Positions 37,866-46,710 of a DNA stretch of 64,000 nt are shown in pieces. The position numbers and the translations under genes are program-made. The stretch is from the NCBI RefSeq assembly GCF_001667185.1, contig NZ_LZIC01000074.1:35007-99006 (forward strand). The letters are read 5' to 3'. How positions within the stretch are numbered: the first letter of the stretch is position 1; every line of letters begins with the position of its first letter. Below the pieces are notes generated by a model. That model was not told the DNA's origin, ran no database searches, and was given only the letters and a program-made list of their open reading frames with translations. The DNA comes from Mycobacterium sp. 852002-50816_SCH5313054-b (lineage in GTDB: Bacteria; Actinomycetota; Actinomycetes; Mycobacteriales; Mycobacteriaceae).

Positions 37866-39152
37866 CTAGTTCCGCACCAGATCTTCGGTGAGGGCCTCGT
37901 CGGCCAGGTCTTCGAGTTCTTTGCCTTTCGTCTCCGGTCCCAGCAAGTAGCCGGCCACCGTCAACGCCCAGAGACCGGCGAGCGCCAGGTACGGCGTCTG
38001 CAACCCGTAATGCGTTATGCCCCAGCCGACCACGGCCGGAGCCGCGATGGAGACGACGCGGCCACCGCCGACCGCGATTCCGAAACCGGTGCCGCGCAAC
38101 ACCGTTGGGAACAACTCCGAGACGTAGGTGTCGCCGACGCCCCAGAGCCAACCGAGGGTGGCGATGGCGATCGCCCCGAATACCAGGTACCGGTCCAACG
38201 ATCCAGAGGTGGCAGCCAGGATGGTCGAGAAGAACTCGATGACCGCGGCCAGGATCGCCGAGGGGCGCCGGCCGACCCAATCGGCGAGCGCGGTCCCCAG
38301 GTAGACGAAGACGACTTGCAGCAGGAAGAACACCAGCGCGTAGCGGATCGCGTCGATCGGGGACGCGTGAAACCTCTTCACGATGTAGGTCGTCAAAAAG
38401 ACCGTCAGGCCCCAGTAGCCGACGGCATTGGCGGTGTAAATCAACCAGCCCGCGACGAGCCGTCGCCGTACGCCGGGAAGTTTCCACAGCCGAGGCTTCG
38501 CGACCCCGCGCACGATTTTGGTCTGCACGTCGGTATAGCGGTGGGATTCCTTGATGCCGCGACGGGCAAGGAACAACACGATGGCGGGGACAATCGAGAC
38601 GATGAACGCCGATTGCCAGCCGAAGTGCGGGACCAGGGCCAGGGCGACGGCCGCGGCGAGGACATAGCCCAGTGAGAACAAGGAGAAGATCACGCCGCCG
38701 ACACCGAGGGCGCGAGTCTTGGCGGGCCACACTTCCGCGGTGTACGGCGCGCCGACCGCAAGCTCCCCGGCACCGCCCACACCGGTGAGGAAGCGGAGTC
38801 CCGTGAAGGCGGCGACGCTCGTCGTGAGTCCGGCCACGGACGTGGTGATGCCGTACAGCAGGATCGACGCCCCGAGCGTGGTCTTGCGTCCCCACCTGTC
38901 GGCCGCGTAGCCGAACCCGATGGTGCCGATGGTGTAGCCCAGCAGGAAGATCGAGCCGATGTAGCCGGCCTCGGCGTCGGTGATGTGCAACGTCCTCTTG
39001 ATGTCCGGCAGCACCAGGCCGTAGATGTTGACCGCATAGGAATCGAAGCCATAGCCCAACCCGGCCGTCACCGCGACGAAGAGGGCCTGCTTGAAAGTCG
39101 CTGGTGTGGCCCGGGATATCTGGGCCGGGATGCTGCCCACGCTGGAGGTCAT
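37866..39152 (-). CDS. MFS transporter, aromatic acid/metabolite:H+ symporter type
   Basis: 428 residues with twelve membrane helices. Loop 2-3 motif GYAADRWGRKTT (the DRxGRR/K signature) and the repeat ADWVGRRPSA in the second half. FDSYAVNIYGLVLPDIKRTL near the N terminus resembles sugar- or aromatic-acid symporters. Upstream lies a seven-base-arm inverted repeat, and beyond it on the same strand the amidohydrolase genes, so it may import the cluster's substrate. ATG at 39152. Confidence 0.85.
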   Translation of the reverse strand: MTSSVGSIPAQISRATPATFKQALFVAVTAGLGYGFDSYAVNIYGLVLPDIKRTLHITDAEAGYIGSIFLLGYTIGTIGFGYAADRWGRKTTLGASILLYGITTSVAGLTTSVAAFTGLRFLTGVGGAGELAVGAPYTAEVWPAKTRALGVGGVIFSLFSLGYVLAAAVALALVPHFGWQSAFIVSIVPAIVLFLARRGIKESHRYTDVQTKIVRGVAKPRLWKLPGVRRRLVAGWLIYTANAVGYWGLTVFLTTYIVKRFHASPIDAIRYALVFFLLQVVFVYLGTALADWVGRRPSAILAAVIEFFSTILAATSGSLDRYLVFGAIAIATLGWLWGVGDTYVSELFPTVLRGTGFGIAVGGGRVVSIAAPAVVGWGITHYGLQTPYLALAGLWALTVAGYLLGPETKGKELEDLADEALTEDLVRN

Positions 39153-39189
39153 CCCGGAAAGGTATGCGGCCCGGCTCCATGCGCGGAAG

Positions 39190-39208
39190 GATCACGATCC
39201 GCGTGATC
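39190..39208. promoter_or_regulatory. Inverted repeat GATCACG-N5-CGTGATC before MFS gene
   Basis: Perfect seven-base arms 38 bases upstream of the MFS start codon, next to an AT-rich run (GGAATTTTTTCCC) that is unusual here. In the 77-base gap after the amidohydrolase gene. It could be a regulator site for the transporter or a terminator of the amidohydrolase operon. Confidence 0.4.
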
Positions 39209-39229
39209 AAAACGGAATTTTTTCCCTAC

Positions 39230-40507
39230 TCAGTTCTCCACCAGGTCGGGGAGCGGCTCGGCGCCCGTCAGCCAGTGGCGTCCGGTCCGGCGGGCGGCCT
39301 CCCACTTGGGGAGGCTCACCGCGTCGTCTTGGCCCAGGTCCTCGGGAGTCGGGCCGATGCGCTCGGCCAGCCCGGCGAGGGCATCCAGGTCGAAGTTGTA
39401 CACCTCGGCCGCGGCCAGGCCGAGCATCTGGCGCGTCTCCTCGACGGGGATGTCCCAGAAGGAGCGATGCAGCCAGTCGCGGGTGTGCGGCCACGTCCCC
39501 TCCGGATGAGGAAAGTCGTTGCCCCACAGCATGTTTGACACGCCGATCTCGTAGCGTCGCGCCAGCTCCCTGCGCTCGGTGGTGGTGGCCCCGATAAAAC
39601 AGTTCCGGTCGAAGTAGGCCGAGGGCGGCATCGTCAGATCGCCCTCCATCTGATGGCTCATCTTCTTGGCCGAGTGCTCACGCAGGTACCGGGTGTCCAT
39701 CAGCCAGAGCAGGTCGTTGGCCCAGAACGCGCCGCACTCGGTGACCCCCCAGCGCAGCCGGGGGAAGCGCTCGAACACGCCCGACCACAACGCGAACCAC
39801 AGGGGCCGGGCTCCCCACCAGCGCACCTCGGTGACATAGATGCCCAGGTGCCCCCCGTACTCCTCCTGCGGGGCGGGACCGGAGTGCGTGTGCACCGGCA
39901 TCTGCAGGTCCTGGCAGGCGGCCCAGACCTTGTCGTAGCGACGGTCGTGGTAGGGCGGATACCCGACCCAGCGCGCCGGGATCAGGATCCCGCCCCGCAG
40001 TCCGGACTCCGCCGCTCGAGCGATCTCGGCTACCGCCGCGTCGACGTCCGCCAGTATCGGCACGACCGCGACCCCGGCCCGCCGCTCGGGGCTGTGGCTG
40101 CACAGCTCGGCCAACCAGCGGTTGTGGGCCCGCGCCCCGGCCATCGCGCGCCCCGGGTCGAGGTCGCCCGACTGACCCAGGCCCGCCCCGAACGGAGCCC
40201 CGGCGACCCCGGTCACCGCGTCGGCGTCGGGGAAGATGACCTCGCCGACCACCCCGTCGCCGTCAAGTTCCTTGTCCCGCAGGCCTACATCCCATCCGCC
40301 GGCGATGCCGTCCCCATGCTCGGAGAACCACTGCTCGGCGAACTCCTCGTCGATGAATCCCCCCGCCTGGGCCGCGGCGGTCTTCTCGGCCAGGTAGACC
40401 TCGAAGTCGTCCCGGTATTCGGGGTCGACGTATTCGCGGTACCGCTCGGTCGGGAGCTCGGCGTGGCAGTCCGCCGAGATGATGACGTAGTTGCTCCGGG
40501 GGCTCAC
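39230..40507 (-). CDS. Amidohydrolase-2 family metal-dependent hydrolase (paralogue A)
   Basis: 425 residues. TIM-barrel hydrolase of the ACMSD-like amidohydrolase-2 family: VIISADCHAELP at the N terminus (Asp-x-His metal pair), HTHSGPAPQEEYGG in the core and NMLWGNDFPHPEGTWPHTRD with the final metal Asp. Members are zinc or manganese decarboxylases and hydrolases of ring-derived acids. GTG with AAAGGA upstream. Clearly related to the genes at 40522 and 44417 in motif and length; last gene of the SDR-ADC-hydrolase-hydrolase string. Confidence 0.85.
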   Translation of the reverse strand: MSPRSNYVIISADCHAELPTERYREYVDPEYRDDFEVYLAEKTAAAQAGGFIDEEFAEQWFSEHGDGIAGGWDVGLRDKELDGDGVVGEVIFPDADAVTGVAGAPFGAGLGQSGDLDPGRAMAGARAHNRWLAELCSHSPERRAGVAVVPILADVDAAVAEIARAAESGLRGGILIPARWVGYPPYHDRRYDKVWAACQDLQMPVHTHSGPAPQEEYGGHLGIYVTEVRWWGARPLWFALWSGVFERFPRLRWGVTECGAFWANDLLWLMDTRYLREHSAKKMSHQMEGDLTMPPSAYFDRNCFIGATTTERRELARRYEIGVSNMLWGNDFPHPEGTWPHTRDWLHRSFWDIPVEETRQMLGLAAAEVYNFDLDALAGLAERIGPTPEDLGQDDAVSLPKWEAARRTGRHWLTGAEPLPDLVEN

Positions 40508-40521
40508 GGTCGTTCCTTTCG

Positions 40522-41736
40522 CTACCAGGTACGGATGGGGTCGGGCTCGAAGACGGTGCTGCTCGCGTCGGCGGGCACCGCCGCCAGCGGCTCGGCGACC
40601 TCGGCGACGGTCGGGCCGATTCGGTCGACGAGGGGTGCGAGGGCGCCCAGGTCGAAGCCGTAGACGGCCGCCGCATTCCGGCCGACCATGTCCGCCACCT
40701 CGCCGGCCGGCACGCCGCTGAAGGTGTGGCGCAACGCCTCTCGCGTGTAGGGCGCGGTGCCCTCCAGGTGCGGGTAGTCGCTGCCCCACATGATCTTCTC
40801 GACGCCGATGCGGTGCCGCTCGGCACACTCGACGGGCCGCATGAAGCTGGCACCGACGTAACACTGGCGGGACCAGAACTCGCTCGGCTTGAGCGTCAGC
40901 GAGCCGGCGGTGGGCCCGGCGAACCGGGCGATCGCGGAATTCGCTCGCCCGTAACGGGCCGCAGCCACGTCGAGCGAGTCGAGGGTTGCCGGTATCCACC
41001 CGGCGCCCTGCTCGGTGAAGACCACGGTGAGGTCCGGATGGCGATCCAGCGCGCCGCTGAAGATCAGGTGCCACAGCGCCCGGTGCGCAAACCAATGGGT
41101 CTCGTACACCCACACCGCAAACGAGCTGCCCCACCCGTCCGTCGGGTTGGGTCCGGCGTTGCCGCCGTGGTGATTGACCACCACGCCGGCCTCGTCGCAC
41201 GCCGCCCAGATCGGCTCCCAGTGCTCGGCGTAGAGCTGGGGGACACCGGCACCCGGAGGGATTCCGGGCAGCAGCACACCGCCGCGCAGGCCCAACTTGG
41301 CGATCTGTGCGATCTCGGCGACGGCTTCGTCGAGGTCCCCGAGCAGGATCTGGCCCACCCCGGCGCGCCGCTCGGGCGACAACGAGCAGAAGTCGGCCAG
41401 CCAGCGATTGTGCGCACGCACGCCCGCCCAGCGCAGCTCGAGCTCCGGGGCGGTAACCGGTTGGGGGGCGGCCAGGCTCGCCTGCGGGAAGAACGGTGGC
41501 ACGGTATTGGGATAGATGACCTCCCCCGCGATGCCTTCGGCATCGAGCTCCGAGTTGCGCCGAACGCTGTTCCAGTTGCGCTCGGCGTCGGCCTCGGTGA
41601 GGTCGCCGAACGGGTTGACGTATGTCTTTGCCCAGCCGTCGAATTCGTCCCGGTACTGCGGATCGAGGTACTCGCGGTAGTCGAGCAGATCAGCCCCGGC
41701 GTGGCAGTCGGCCGAAATGACCGTGTACCGGTCCAT
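40522..41736 (-). CDS. Amidohydrolase-2 family metal-dependent hydrolase (paralogue B)
   Basis: 404 residues. Same architecture as the neighbour at 39230: TVISADCHAGADLLDYREYL, NHHGGNAGPNPTDGWG and KIMWGSDYPHLEGTAPYTRE. DFCSLSPERRAGVGQILL occurs in all three copies with small changes. The closest resemblance by eye is to the copy at 44417 (ADLLDY, PNT.PPFFP). It begins four bases after the decarboxylase stop, in one operon. Likely cytosolic; substrate unknown. Confidence 0.85.
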   Translation of the reverse strand: MDRYTVISADCHAGADLLDYREYLDPQYRDEFDGWAKTYVNPFGDLTEADAERNWNSVRRNSELDAEGIAGEVIYPNTVPPFFPQASLAAPQPVTAPELELRWAGVRAHNRWLADFCSLSPERRAGVGQILLGDLDEAVAEIAQIAKLGLRGGVLLPGIPPGAGVPQLYAEHWEPIWAACDEAGVVVNHHGGNAGPNPTDGWGSSFAVWVYETHWFAHRALWHLIFSGALDRHPDLTVVFTEQGAGWIPATLDSLDVAAARYGRANSAIARFAGPTAGSLTLKPSEFWSRQCYVGASFMRPVECAERHRIGVEKIMWGSDYPHLEGTAPYTREALRHTFSGVPAGEVADMVGRNAAAVYGFDLGALAPLVDRIGPTVAEVAEPLAAVPADASSTVFEPDPIRTW

Positions 41737-41740
41737 CGCG

Positions 41741-42544
41741 CTAGGCCCGTGCCGGCTCGGGCCTGGGGGCGGCGAGCAGCGCCACGTCGTCGTAGCGCTG
41801 GTGCACATACGGCAGCAGCCACTCCTGCGGCACCCGCTCGGCGATCCGCCCCACCTGGATGGTGCGCCGGCGGCACCAGGTGATCGACTTGATCTCGCGA
41901 ATCACGATGTCGGCCACGGGGTCCAGCGGCGACTCCCCCAACTCGACGGTGCCGTCGATGTTTTCCAGCAGCTCGTAGTGCCGGTGGTATTCGCCGTAGA
42001 CCAGGTGGGGGTCGGTGATGCCGCTGCCGTCGGGGGCGCGCAGGAATTTGAAGTAGAACTCGGTGTTCACCTGGTCGGGCGGCAACTCCGCCGGGCCGGT
42101 GGTCCGGCCGCTCATTTTTATGAGCTGATAGCCCAGCCGGTCGATGGTGGCGGCAACGCGATCGCCGTCGCGCTCCACCTCGAGGTGGGCGAGCTTCTTT
42201 GGCTCACCGAATGTTTCGCGCCCGCCCGTGACCGACTGCTCGGTGGACTGCGGCATGAAGAGGGGATAGTCGCCGTCGAGTTCGCCGTGCCGGGCGGTCA
42301 CCGAGAACACCGCCGACCCGAACGGCGGCCTGCCCTCGATCCGGACCCGCTGCAGCTGAATTCGCACCAGCGGTTGCCCCGCCGGCTCCAGCGGCTTGGG
42401 CAGCACGGCCGCGACGATCTCCGGATCGGTGAGGTACGTGATCGTGATCGCCTCGGTGGCGATGGGCGCCTTGGTGGCGTCGATCTCGTGGTCGATTTGC
42501 GCCTCGGGTGGGCGAGGGCCGTAGCGAACTCCGTTGGTGCTCAA
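41741..42544 (-). CDS. Acetoacetate decarboxylase-like protein
   Basis: 267 residues. The family motif FGEPKKLAHLEVERDGD includes the Lys pair (Lys-Lys) whose first member forms the Schiff base in acetoacetate decarboxylase. Other features fit: TYLTDPEIVAAVLPKPLEP and a VNTEFYFKFLRAP core. Many relatives act as decarboxylases, aldolases or hydratase-like enzymes on beta-keto acids. TTG at 42544 is used because AAGGAGG lies six bases upstream and it overlaps the SDR stop by TTGA. Confidence 0.85.
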   Translation of the reverse strand: MSTNGVRYGPRPPEAQIDHEIDATKAPIATEAITITYLTDPEIVAAVLPKPLEPAGQPLVRIQLQRVRIEGRPPFGSAVFSVTARHGELDGDYPLFMPQSTEQSVTGGRETFGEPKKLAHLEVERDGDRVAATIDRLGYQLIKMSGRTTGPAELPPDQVNTEFYFKFLRAPDGSGITDPHLVYGEYHRHYELLENIDGTVELGESPLDPVADIVIREIKSITWCRRRTIQVGRIAERVPQEWLLPYVHQRYDDVALLAAPRPEPARA

Positions 42545-43479
42545 GGCTTTCCTCCTTCGGTTTTGTCGGCATGCTGCCCGAGGACGTCGACCAGGTAGTC
42601 GGGCGCACCGCGAGCCAGGATCGATTCCGCCTTGCGGGTCACGACCTGATCGGCCGGTGTGGGCGGCCCCATCATCCAGAACCGGTCCGCCCGAATTCCG
42701 TCCACCACCAGGTCGGCGACCGTATCGAGGGGGGTGAACTCGACACGTGCGCCGGCGGACTCGAAGCGGGCCACCACCTTTGCCAGTGTCGCCTCCGGTG
42801 TGCGGCGTCGTTGGGTCGCGGCGTAGCGCTCCGGGCGGTGCCGCCAGGACTCCCAGATGCCGGTGTTCAAAAAGCCGCCCGGGAAAAGGACGTGCGCCCG
42901 CACCCGCGTCCCCGTCATTTCCAGGTGGGTGTAGAGGCTTTCGGTCAGGCAGAGCACCGCGGCCTTGGTCATCGGGTAGACCGCGGTGGCCGGTCCGCCC
43001 ATGGCCCCCCGGGCAATGGGCGCGAACCCGCCGTTGCCCGAGCAGGTGTTGACGACGTGTCCGTCGCCCCGCTCGAGCAGGATGGGCACGAAAGCCTTGA
43101 TGCCGTGGATGACACCGAGCACGTTGACGTCGATGCCCCAGCGCCAGTCGGCCAGGTCGTGTTCCCACAGGTATCCCTCGGAGACCCCGCCGGTGCCGGC
43201 GTTGTTGCACACCACGTGCACCGCGCCGAATCGGTCGAGCGCTTCCTTGGCGAGCGACTCGACCGAGGAATAGTCGGTGACGTCGGTGCGGACCCCGACC
43301 GCGTCGATGCCCTCGTCCGCGAGTGCGCGGGTCGCGTCGTCCAGGGCCTCGGCGAGCACGTCGGCCAGCACCACCTTCATGCCTTCGCGGCCGAAGCGCC
43401 TGCCCATGGCTTGGCCGATGCCGCCGGCTCCCCCGGTTACGACCGCCACCTTGCCCTGAAGGTCCGTCATCGTGGCCAT
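42541..43479 (-). CDS. Short-chain dehydrogenase/reductase
   Basis: 312 residues. VTGGAGGIGQAMGRRFGREG, VCNNAGTGGVSEGYLWEHDL, active site NTCSGNGGFAPIARGAMGGP then YPMTKAAVLCLTE with Tyr and Lys. Longer than typical SDRs, with a C-terminal segment LVVDGIRADRFWMMGPPTPA seen in SDRs of the classical oxidoreductase group. ATG at 43479 or 43470. First gene of the operon divergent from the IclR regulator. Confidence 0.85.
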   Translation of the reverse strand: MATMTDLQGKVAVVTGGAGGIGQAMGRRFGREGMKVVLADVLAEALDDATRALADEGIDAVGVRTDVTDYSSVESLAKEALDRFGAVHVVCNNAGTGGVSEGYLWEHDLADWRWGIDVNVLGVIHGIKAFVPILLERGDGHVVNTCSGNGGFAPIARGAMGGPATAVYPMTKAAVLCLTESLYTHLEMTGTRVRAHVLFPGGFLNTGIWESWRHRPERYAATQRRRTPEATLAKVVARFESAGARVEFTPLDTVADLVVDGIRADRFWMMGPPTPADQVVTRKAESILARGAPDYLVDVLGQHADKTEGGKP

Positions 43480-43510
43480 CGTCACACGGTCGCGCATAGC
43501 ACCGCAAGCA

Positions 43511-43525
43511 GTCGCATTATGCGAC
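43511..43525. promoter_or_regulatory. Palindrome GTCGCATTATGCGAC, probable IclR operator
   Basis: Perfect seven-base arms around a single T, ten bases before the ATG of the iclR-type gene and 31 bases before the divergent SDR. A second half-like GTCGCGCAT occurs at 43489. IclR regulators bind such palindromes between themselves and their targets. Confidence 0.65.
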
Positions 43526-43535
43526 CATTGCCCCC

Positions 43536-44420
43536 ATGGCCCCGCGTCCTTCTCCGCAGACCGAACGGGTTGTGAACCTGTTCGAGCAGCTGGCAGCTGA
43601 TGGGAGGCGGGGGATGACATTGGCCGAGGTATCGCGCCAGTTGAGCGTTCACAAGGCCAGCTGCCACTCGATGCTGTCCGAACTGCTGCGGGCCGGCTGG
43701 CTGCTGCGCGACCCGGTTCGCAAGACCTACCACCTCGGTCCCGCATTGGTCCGGCTCGGCCGGGAGGCGGCGGGCCGGTATCCGGCGCTGGTGTTGGCGC
43801 GCTCGGCGATGGCCGAGCTGTCGGCCGCGACGGGCGCACACTGCGTTGCCTTCTCGGTGAGCGACGACTCCTCGACCGTCGTCGATCAGGTCCGGAGCCG
43901 TCACGGCGGCGGCCACCCGATGCCCGTGGGCACCCAGTTCCCCCACCGCCCGCCGTACGGGGCGTCGATCGTCGCCTGGGCCGGGCAGGAGGCTCGGGAG
44001 CGTTGGCTGGCCGCCCTGCCGCAGGACGTGCGCGATCGCTATCGCGAGGCCATCACCACCGCCAAGCGGCGTGGCTACGCGGTCGGTCTGCACATCCTGC
44101 CCGATCTGCGCCTGCGGGAGCTGGCGCAGATCGTGCGGAGCGCCGAGGTGCGTTCCACCCGGCTGAGCCAGCTGGCCCAGGAATTGACCGACGAACTGAT
44201 CCATCAGGAGGAGTGGTTCCCCATCAGCCTGGACCCGGACCGTACCTACGAGGTGAGCCACATCGACTCCCCGATCCTGGTTGACGGGTCGCGCATCGCC
44301 CTGATGCTCAGCCTGGTCCCGAGCGCCGAGCCGATGAGCGGCGCGGCGGTCACCCGGCTGGGGACGCAGCTCGCCGAGGCGACCCGCCGGCTGAGCGCCG
44401 CCCTGACCGAAGAGTCCTAG
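43536..44420 (+). CDS. IclR-family transcriptional regulator
   Basis: 294 residues. Winged helix at about 8-70 (RVVNLFEQLAADG, LAEVSRQLSVHKASCHSMLS, LLRAGWLLRDPVRKTYHLGP) and a GAF-like effector domain to the C terminus (VAFSVSDDSSTVVDQVR, PPYGASIVAWA). Divergent from the SDR-decarboxylase-amidohydrolase operon with a palindrome between, and convergent with the third amidohydrolase. It likely senses a catabolic intermediate of this cluster. Confidence 0.9.
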   Translation: MAPRPSPQTERVVNLFEQLAADGRRGMTLAEVSRQLSVHKASCHSMLSELLRAGWLLRDPVRKTYHLGPALVRLGREAAGRYPALVLARSAMAELSAATGAHCVAFSVSDDSSTVVDQVRSRHGGGHPMPVGTQFPHRPPYGASIVAWAGQEARERWLAALPQDVRDRYREAITTAKRRGYAVGLHILPDLRLRELAQIVRSAEVRSTRLSQLAQELTDELIHQEEWFPISLDPDRTYEVSHIDSPILVDGSRIALMLSLVPSAEPMSGAAVTRLGTQLAEATRRLSAALTEES

Positions 44421-45688
44421 CTTCGCTCCGGAGCCAGGCGCTTGAGGGCCAGGCCCCCTTCGAACGGCCGGAAGCCGAAAGCGGCCGGGGCGCGATAGCC
44501 CGTGTCCTCCAAGGGTTTACGCACCTCGTCGACCGTCGGCCCGATCTTGGCGGCGACGGGCGCCAGCGCATCGAGGTCGAAGTGATACAGGCGACCGGCG
44601 TTGCCGCCCAGGATCTTTCGGCACACGTCCTCCGGCCTGTCGTGCAGCGCCCACCGAATAGCCAACTTGGAGTGGGGCGCGAAGCCTTCCTCGTGGGGAT
44701 AGTCACTGCCCCACATGATGTGCTCCGGGCCCATGAAATCGATCATCCCCGAGTCGATCGGCGTGAGCTCGGTGGCCAAGAAGCAGTTCCGCTTGACGTA
44801 TTCGCTCGGCGCCATGGTCAGCTCGTCGACCGACGATCCGCCGAACATCCCGTAGGTGCGGTTGCCGGCTTCAGACTTCATGGTGGGCACCATGGCGTCG
44901 AGCATGCCGATCTGGCCGGGCACCCAATACGTGCCCTGCTCGGTCGGCGCGAAGCGCAGCGTCGGGTACCGCTCGAACACCCCGGCCAGGATCAGGTGTC
45001 CGAGGGTGCGCTGCGCCCACATCGCCATCTCGGTGATCAATACCGCGTTCGACGCCGGCTGGTCCATCGGCATCTCGGGACTGCCGGCGCCCGCGTGCTG
45101 CACCACCGTCAGGTCCAGATCCGCGCATAACGCCCAGATCGGTTCGTAGCGGGTGTGAAACAGCGGGGCCACCTGGGGGTCACCGGGCGAGACCGCGGGA
45201 ATGAGCACGCCGCCAAAGCAGTCCTGCTCGGCGCCCCAGCGGATTTCTTCCAGCGCCAGCTCGATGTCGTTGGGAAAGATCTGAATCAGGCCGCGGCGTC
45301 GGGCCGGGGCCAGCGAGCAGAAGTCGATCTGCCACCGGTTGTGGGCCTGCACACCGGCCCAACGCTTCTCGAACTCGTCACGGGTGCGGGGCAAGCTGAT
45401 GGTGATGTTCGGGGTCGTCGGGAAGAACGGCGGAATGGTGTTGGGCAGCAGTACCTCTGCGGCCACCCCATCGGCGTCCATCTCCGCGATCCGAAGTTCG
45501 TGGTCCCAGTTGCGGTTGGCGGTGGCGATGACCAGATCGTCGAACGGGCTGGCGTAGGCCTTGGCCCACGCGTCGAACTCATCGTGCAGCCGCGCCGGCA
45601 GATACGGTTTGTAGTCGAGCAGATCCGCCCCGGCGTGAGTGTCCGTCGAAATGACGACATAGCGATCCAACGTGTCCCAAGTAGCCAT
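44417..45688 (-). CDS. Amidohydrolase-2 family metal-dependent hydrolase (paralogue C)
   Basis: 423 residues. VVISTDTHAGADLLDYKPYL, VVQHAGAGSPEMPMDQPASN and HIMWGSDYPHEEGFAPHSKL carry the metal-binding residues in the same order as copies A and B. Here the first motif is DTHAG, not DCHA. ATG with GGAGGTG seven bases upstream. Overlaps the end of the iclR gene by four bases and is divergent from the dioxygenase at 45826, so it has its own promoter. Confidence 0.85.
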   Translation of the reverse strand: MATWDTLDRYVVISTDTHAGADLLDYKPYLPARLHDEFDAWAKAYASPFDDLVIATANRNWDHELRIAEMDADGVAAEVLLPNTIPPFFPTTPNITISLPRTRDEFEKRWAGVQAHNRWQIDFCSLAPARRRGLIQIFPNDIELALEEIRWGAEQDCFGGVLIPAVSPGDPQVAPLFHTRYEPIWALCADLDLTVVQHAGAGSPEMPMDQPASNAVLITEMAMWAQRTLGHLILAGVFERYPTLRFAPTEQGTYWVPGQIGMLDAMVPTMKSEAGNRTYGMFGGSSVDELTMAPSEYVKRNCFLATELTPIDSGMIDFMGPEHIMWGSDYPHEEGFAPHSKLAIRWALHDRPEDVCRKILGGNAGRLYHFDLDALAPVAAKIGPTVDEVRKPLEDTGYRAPAAFGFRPFEGGLALKRLAPERS

Positions 45689-45825
45689 CACACCTCCAGC
45701 GGTATGTGGAGTATAGGAGGAACGGATCGGCTCGTGTAGGGGCCGACCCATTGAGCGGGATAGCTTGTCAGCGGCTCGCTTTAGGTGGAAAGTCGTGCTC
45801 GAACGCGCAACGATGGAGTTCGTCG

Positions 45826-46710
45826 ATGGAAATGGTGCCGCTGGGCCCAGGCTTTGCCGCCGAACTGCGTGGAGTGACCATCCAGGACGTCGCGGCGAGC
45901 GAGCCCGCGTACGCGGCGGTGCGCGCGGCGTTCGAGGAGCACTCGGTCCTGGCCCTTCGCGACCAGGACGTCACCGATGACGCGCAGCTCGCTTTCTCGC
46001 GCCGCTTTGGCCCGCTCGAAGTCACCAAGGCGGGTTCGGCGGGCAGCGGCAGCAACCTCGTGGTCCTCAAGACCCTCGACGACAAGGGCGACGTCGTGCC
46101 GGACGCGCACCGGATCGCCTTGGAAAACAAAGCGAACCAGCTTTGGCATACCGACAGCCCGTTCAAGAAGGTGCCGGCGCTGGCTTCGGTGCTGTCGTCA
46201 CGCATCATTCCGGGCCGGGGCGGCGAGACCGAGTACGTCTCCACCCGGCTCGCATTCGAGCGCCTCGATCCGGTGATGCAGCGGCGGCTGGAAAACTCCT
46301 TCGCCTGGCACGAGTACGCGTATTCGCGCGGCAAGATCGCGCCCGACCTCGCCACCCCCGCGGAGCGGTCGGCGCTGCCGCCGCAATGCTGGCGTCTGGT
46401 GTGGAAGAACCCTGTCAACGGCCGCAAGGCGCTCTACATCGCCTCGCACGCCTACGCGATCGACGGCATGGACCAAAAGGCGGCGCAGGAACTGCTCGCC
46501 CAGCTGATCGAAGCGGCGACCGCGGGCGGAAGCTACCTGCACTCGTGGCGCGAGGGCGACGTGCTGATGTGGGACAACCGCGCGACCATGCATCGTGGCC
46601 GGCCCTGGCCGGCGTCGGAGCCGCGCTACATGGTGCGCACCACGATTTCCGCGACCGAATCGGACGGGCTGGAGACGATGCGTCCACGCGCCGCGAAGAT
46701 CAGCGGCTGA
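45826..46710 (+). CDS. TauD/TfdA-family Fe(II)/2-oxoglutarate dioxygenase
   Basis: 294 residues. Facial triad: NQLWHTDSPFKKVPALAS (HxD) and the distal His in NRATMHRGRPWPA; the 2-oxoglutarate arginine follows in YMVRTTISATES. It uses 2-oxoglutarate and oxygen to hydroxylate or cleave an organic acid, sulfonate or ether. ATG at 45826 with GGAG upstream gives the usual family start (MVPLGPGFAAELRGV). Divergent from amidohydrolase C with 137 bases between, so it may supply the substrate of the cluster. Confidence 0.88.
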   Translation: MEMVPLGPGFAAELRGVTIQDVAASEPAYAAVRAAFEEHSVLALRDQDVTDDAQLAFSRRFGPLEVTKAGSAGSGSNLVVLKTLDDKGDVVPDAHRIALENKANQLWHTDSPFKKVPALASVLSSRIIPGRGGETEYVSTRLAFERLDPVMQRRLENSFAWHEYAYSRGKIAPDLATPAERSALPPQCWRLVWKNPVNGRKALYIASHAYAIDGMDQKAAQELLAQLIEAATAGGSYLHSWREGDVLMWDNRATMHRGRPWPASEPRYMVRTTISATESDGLETMRPRAAKISG

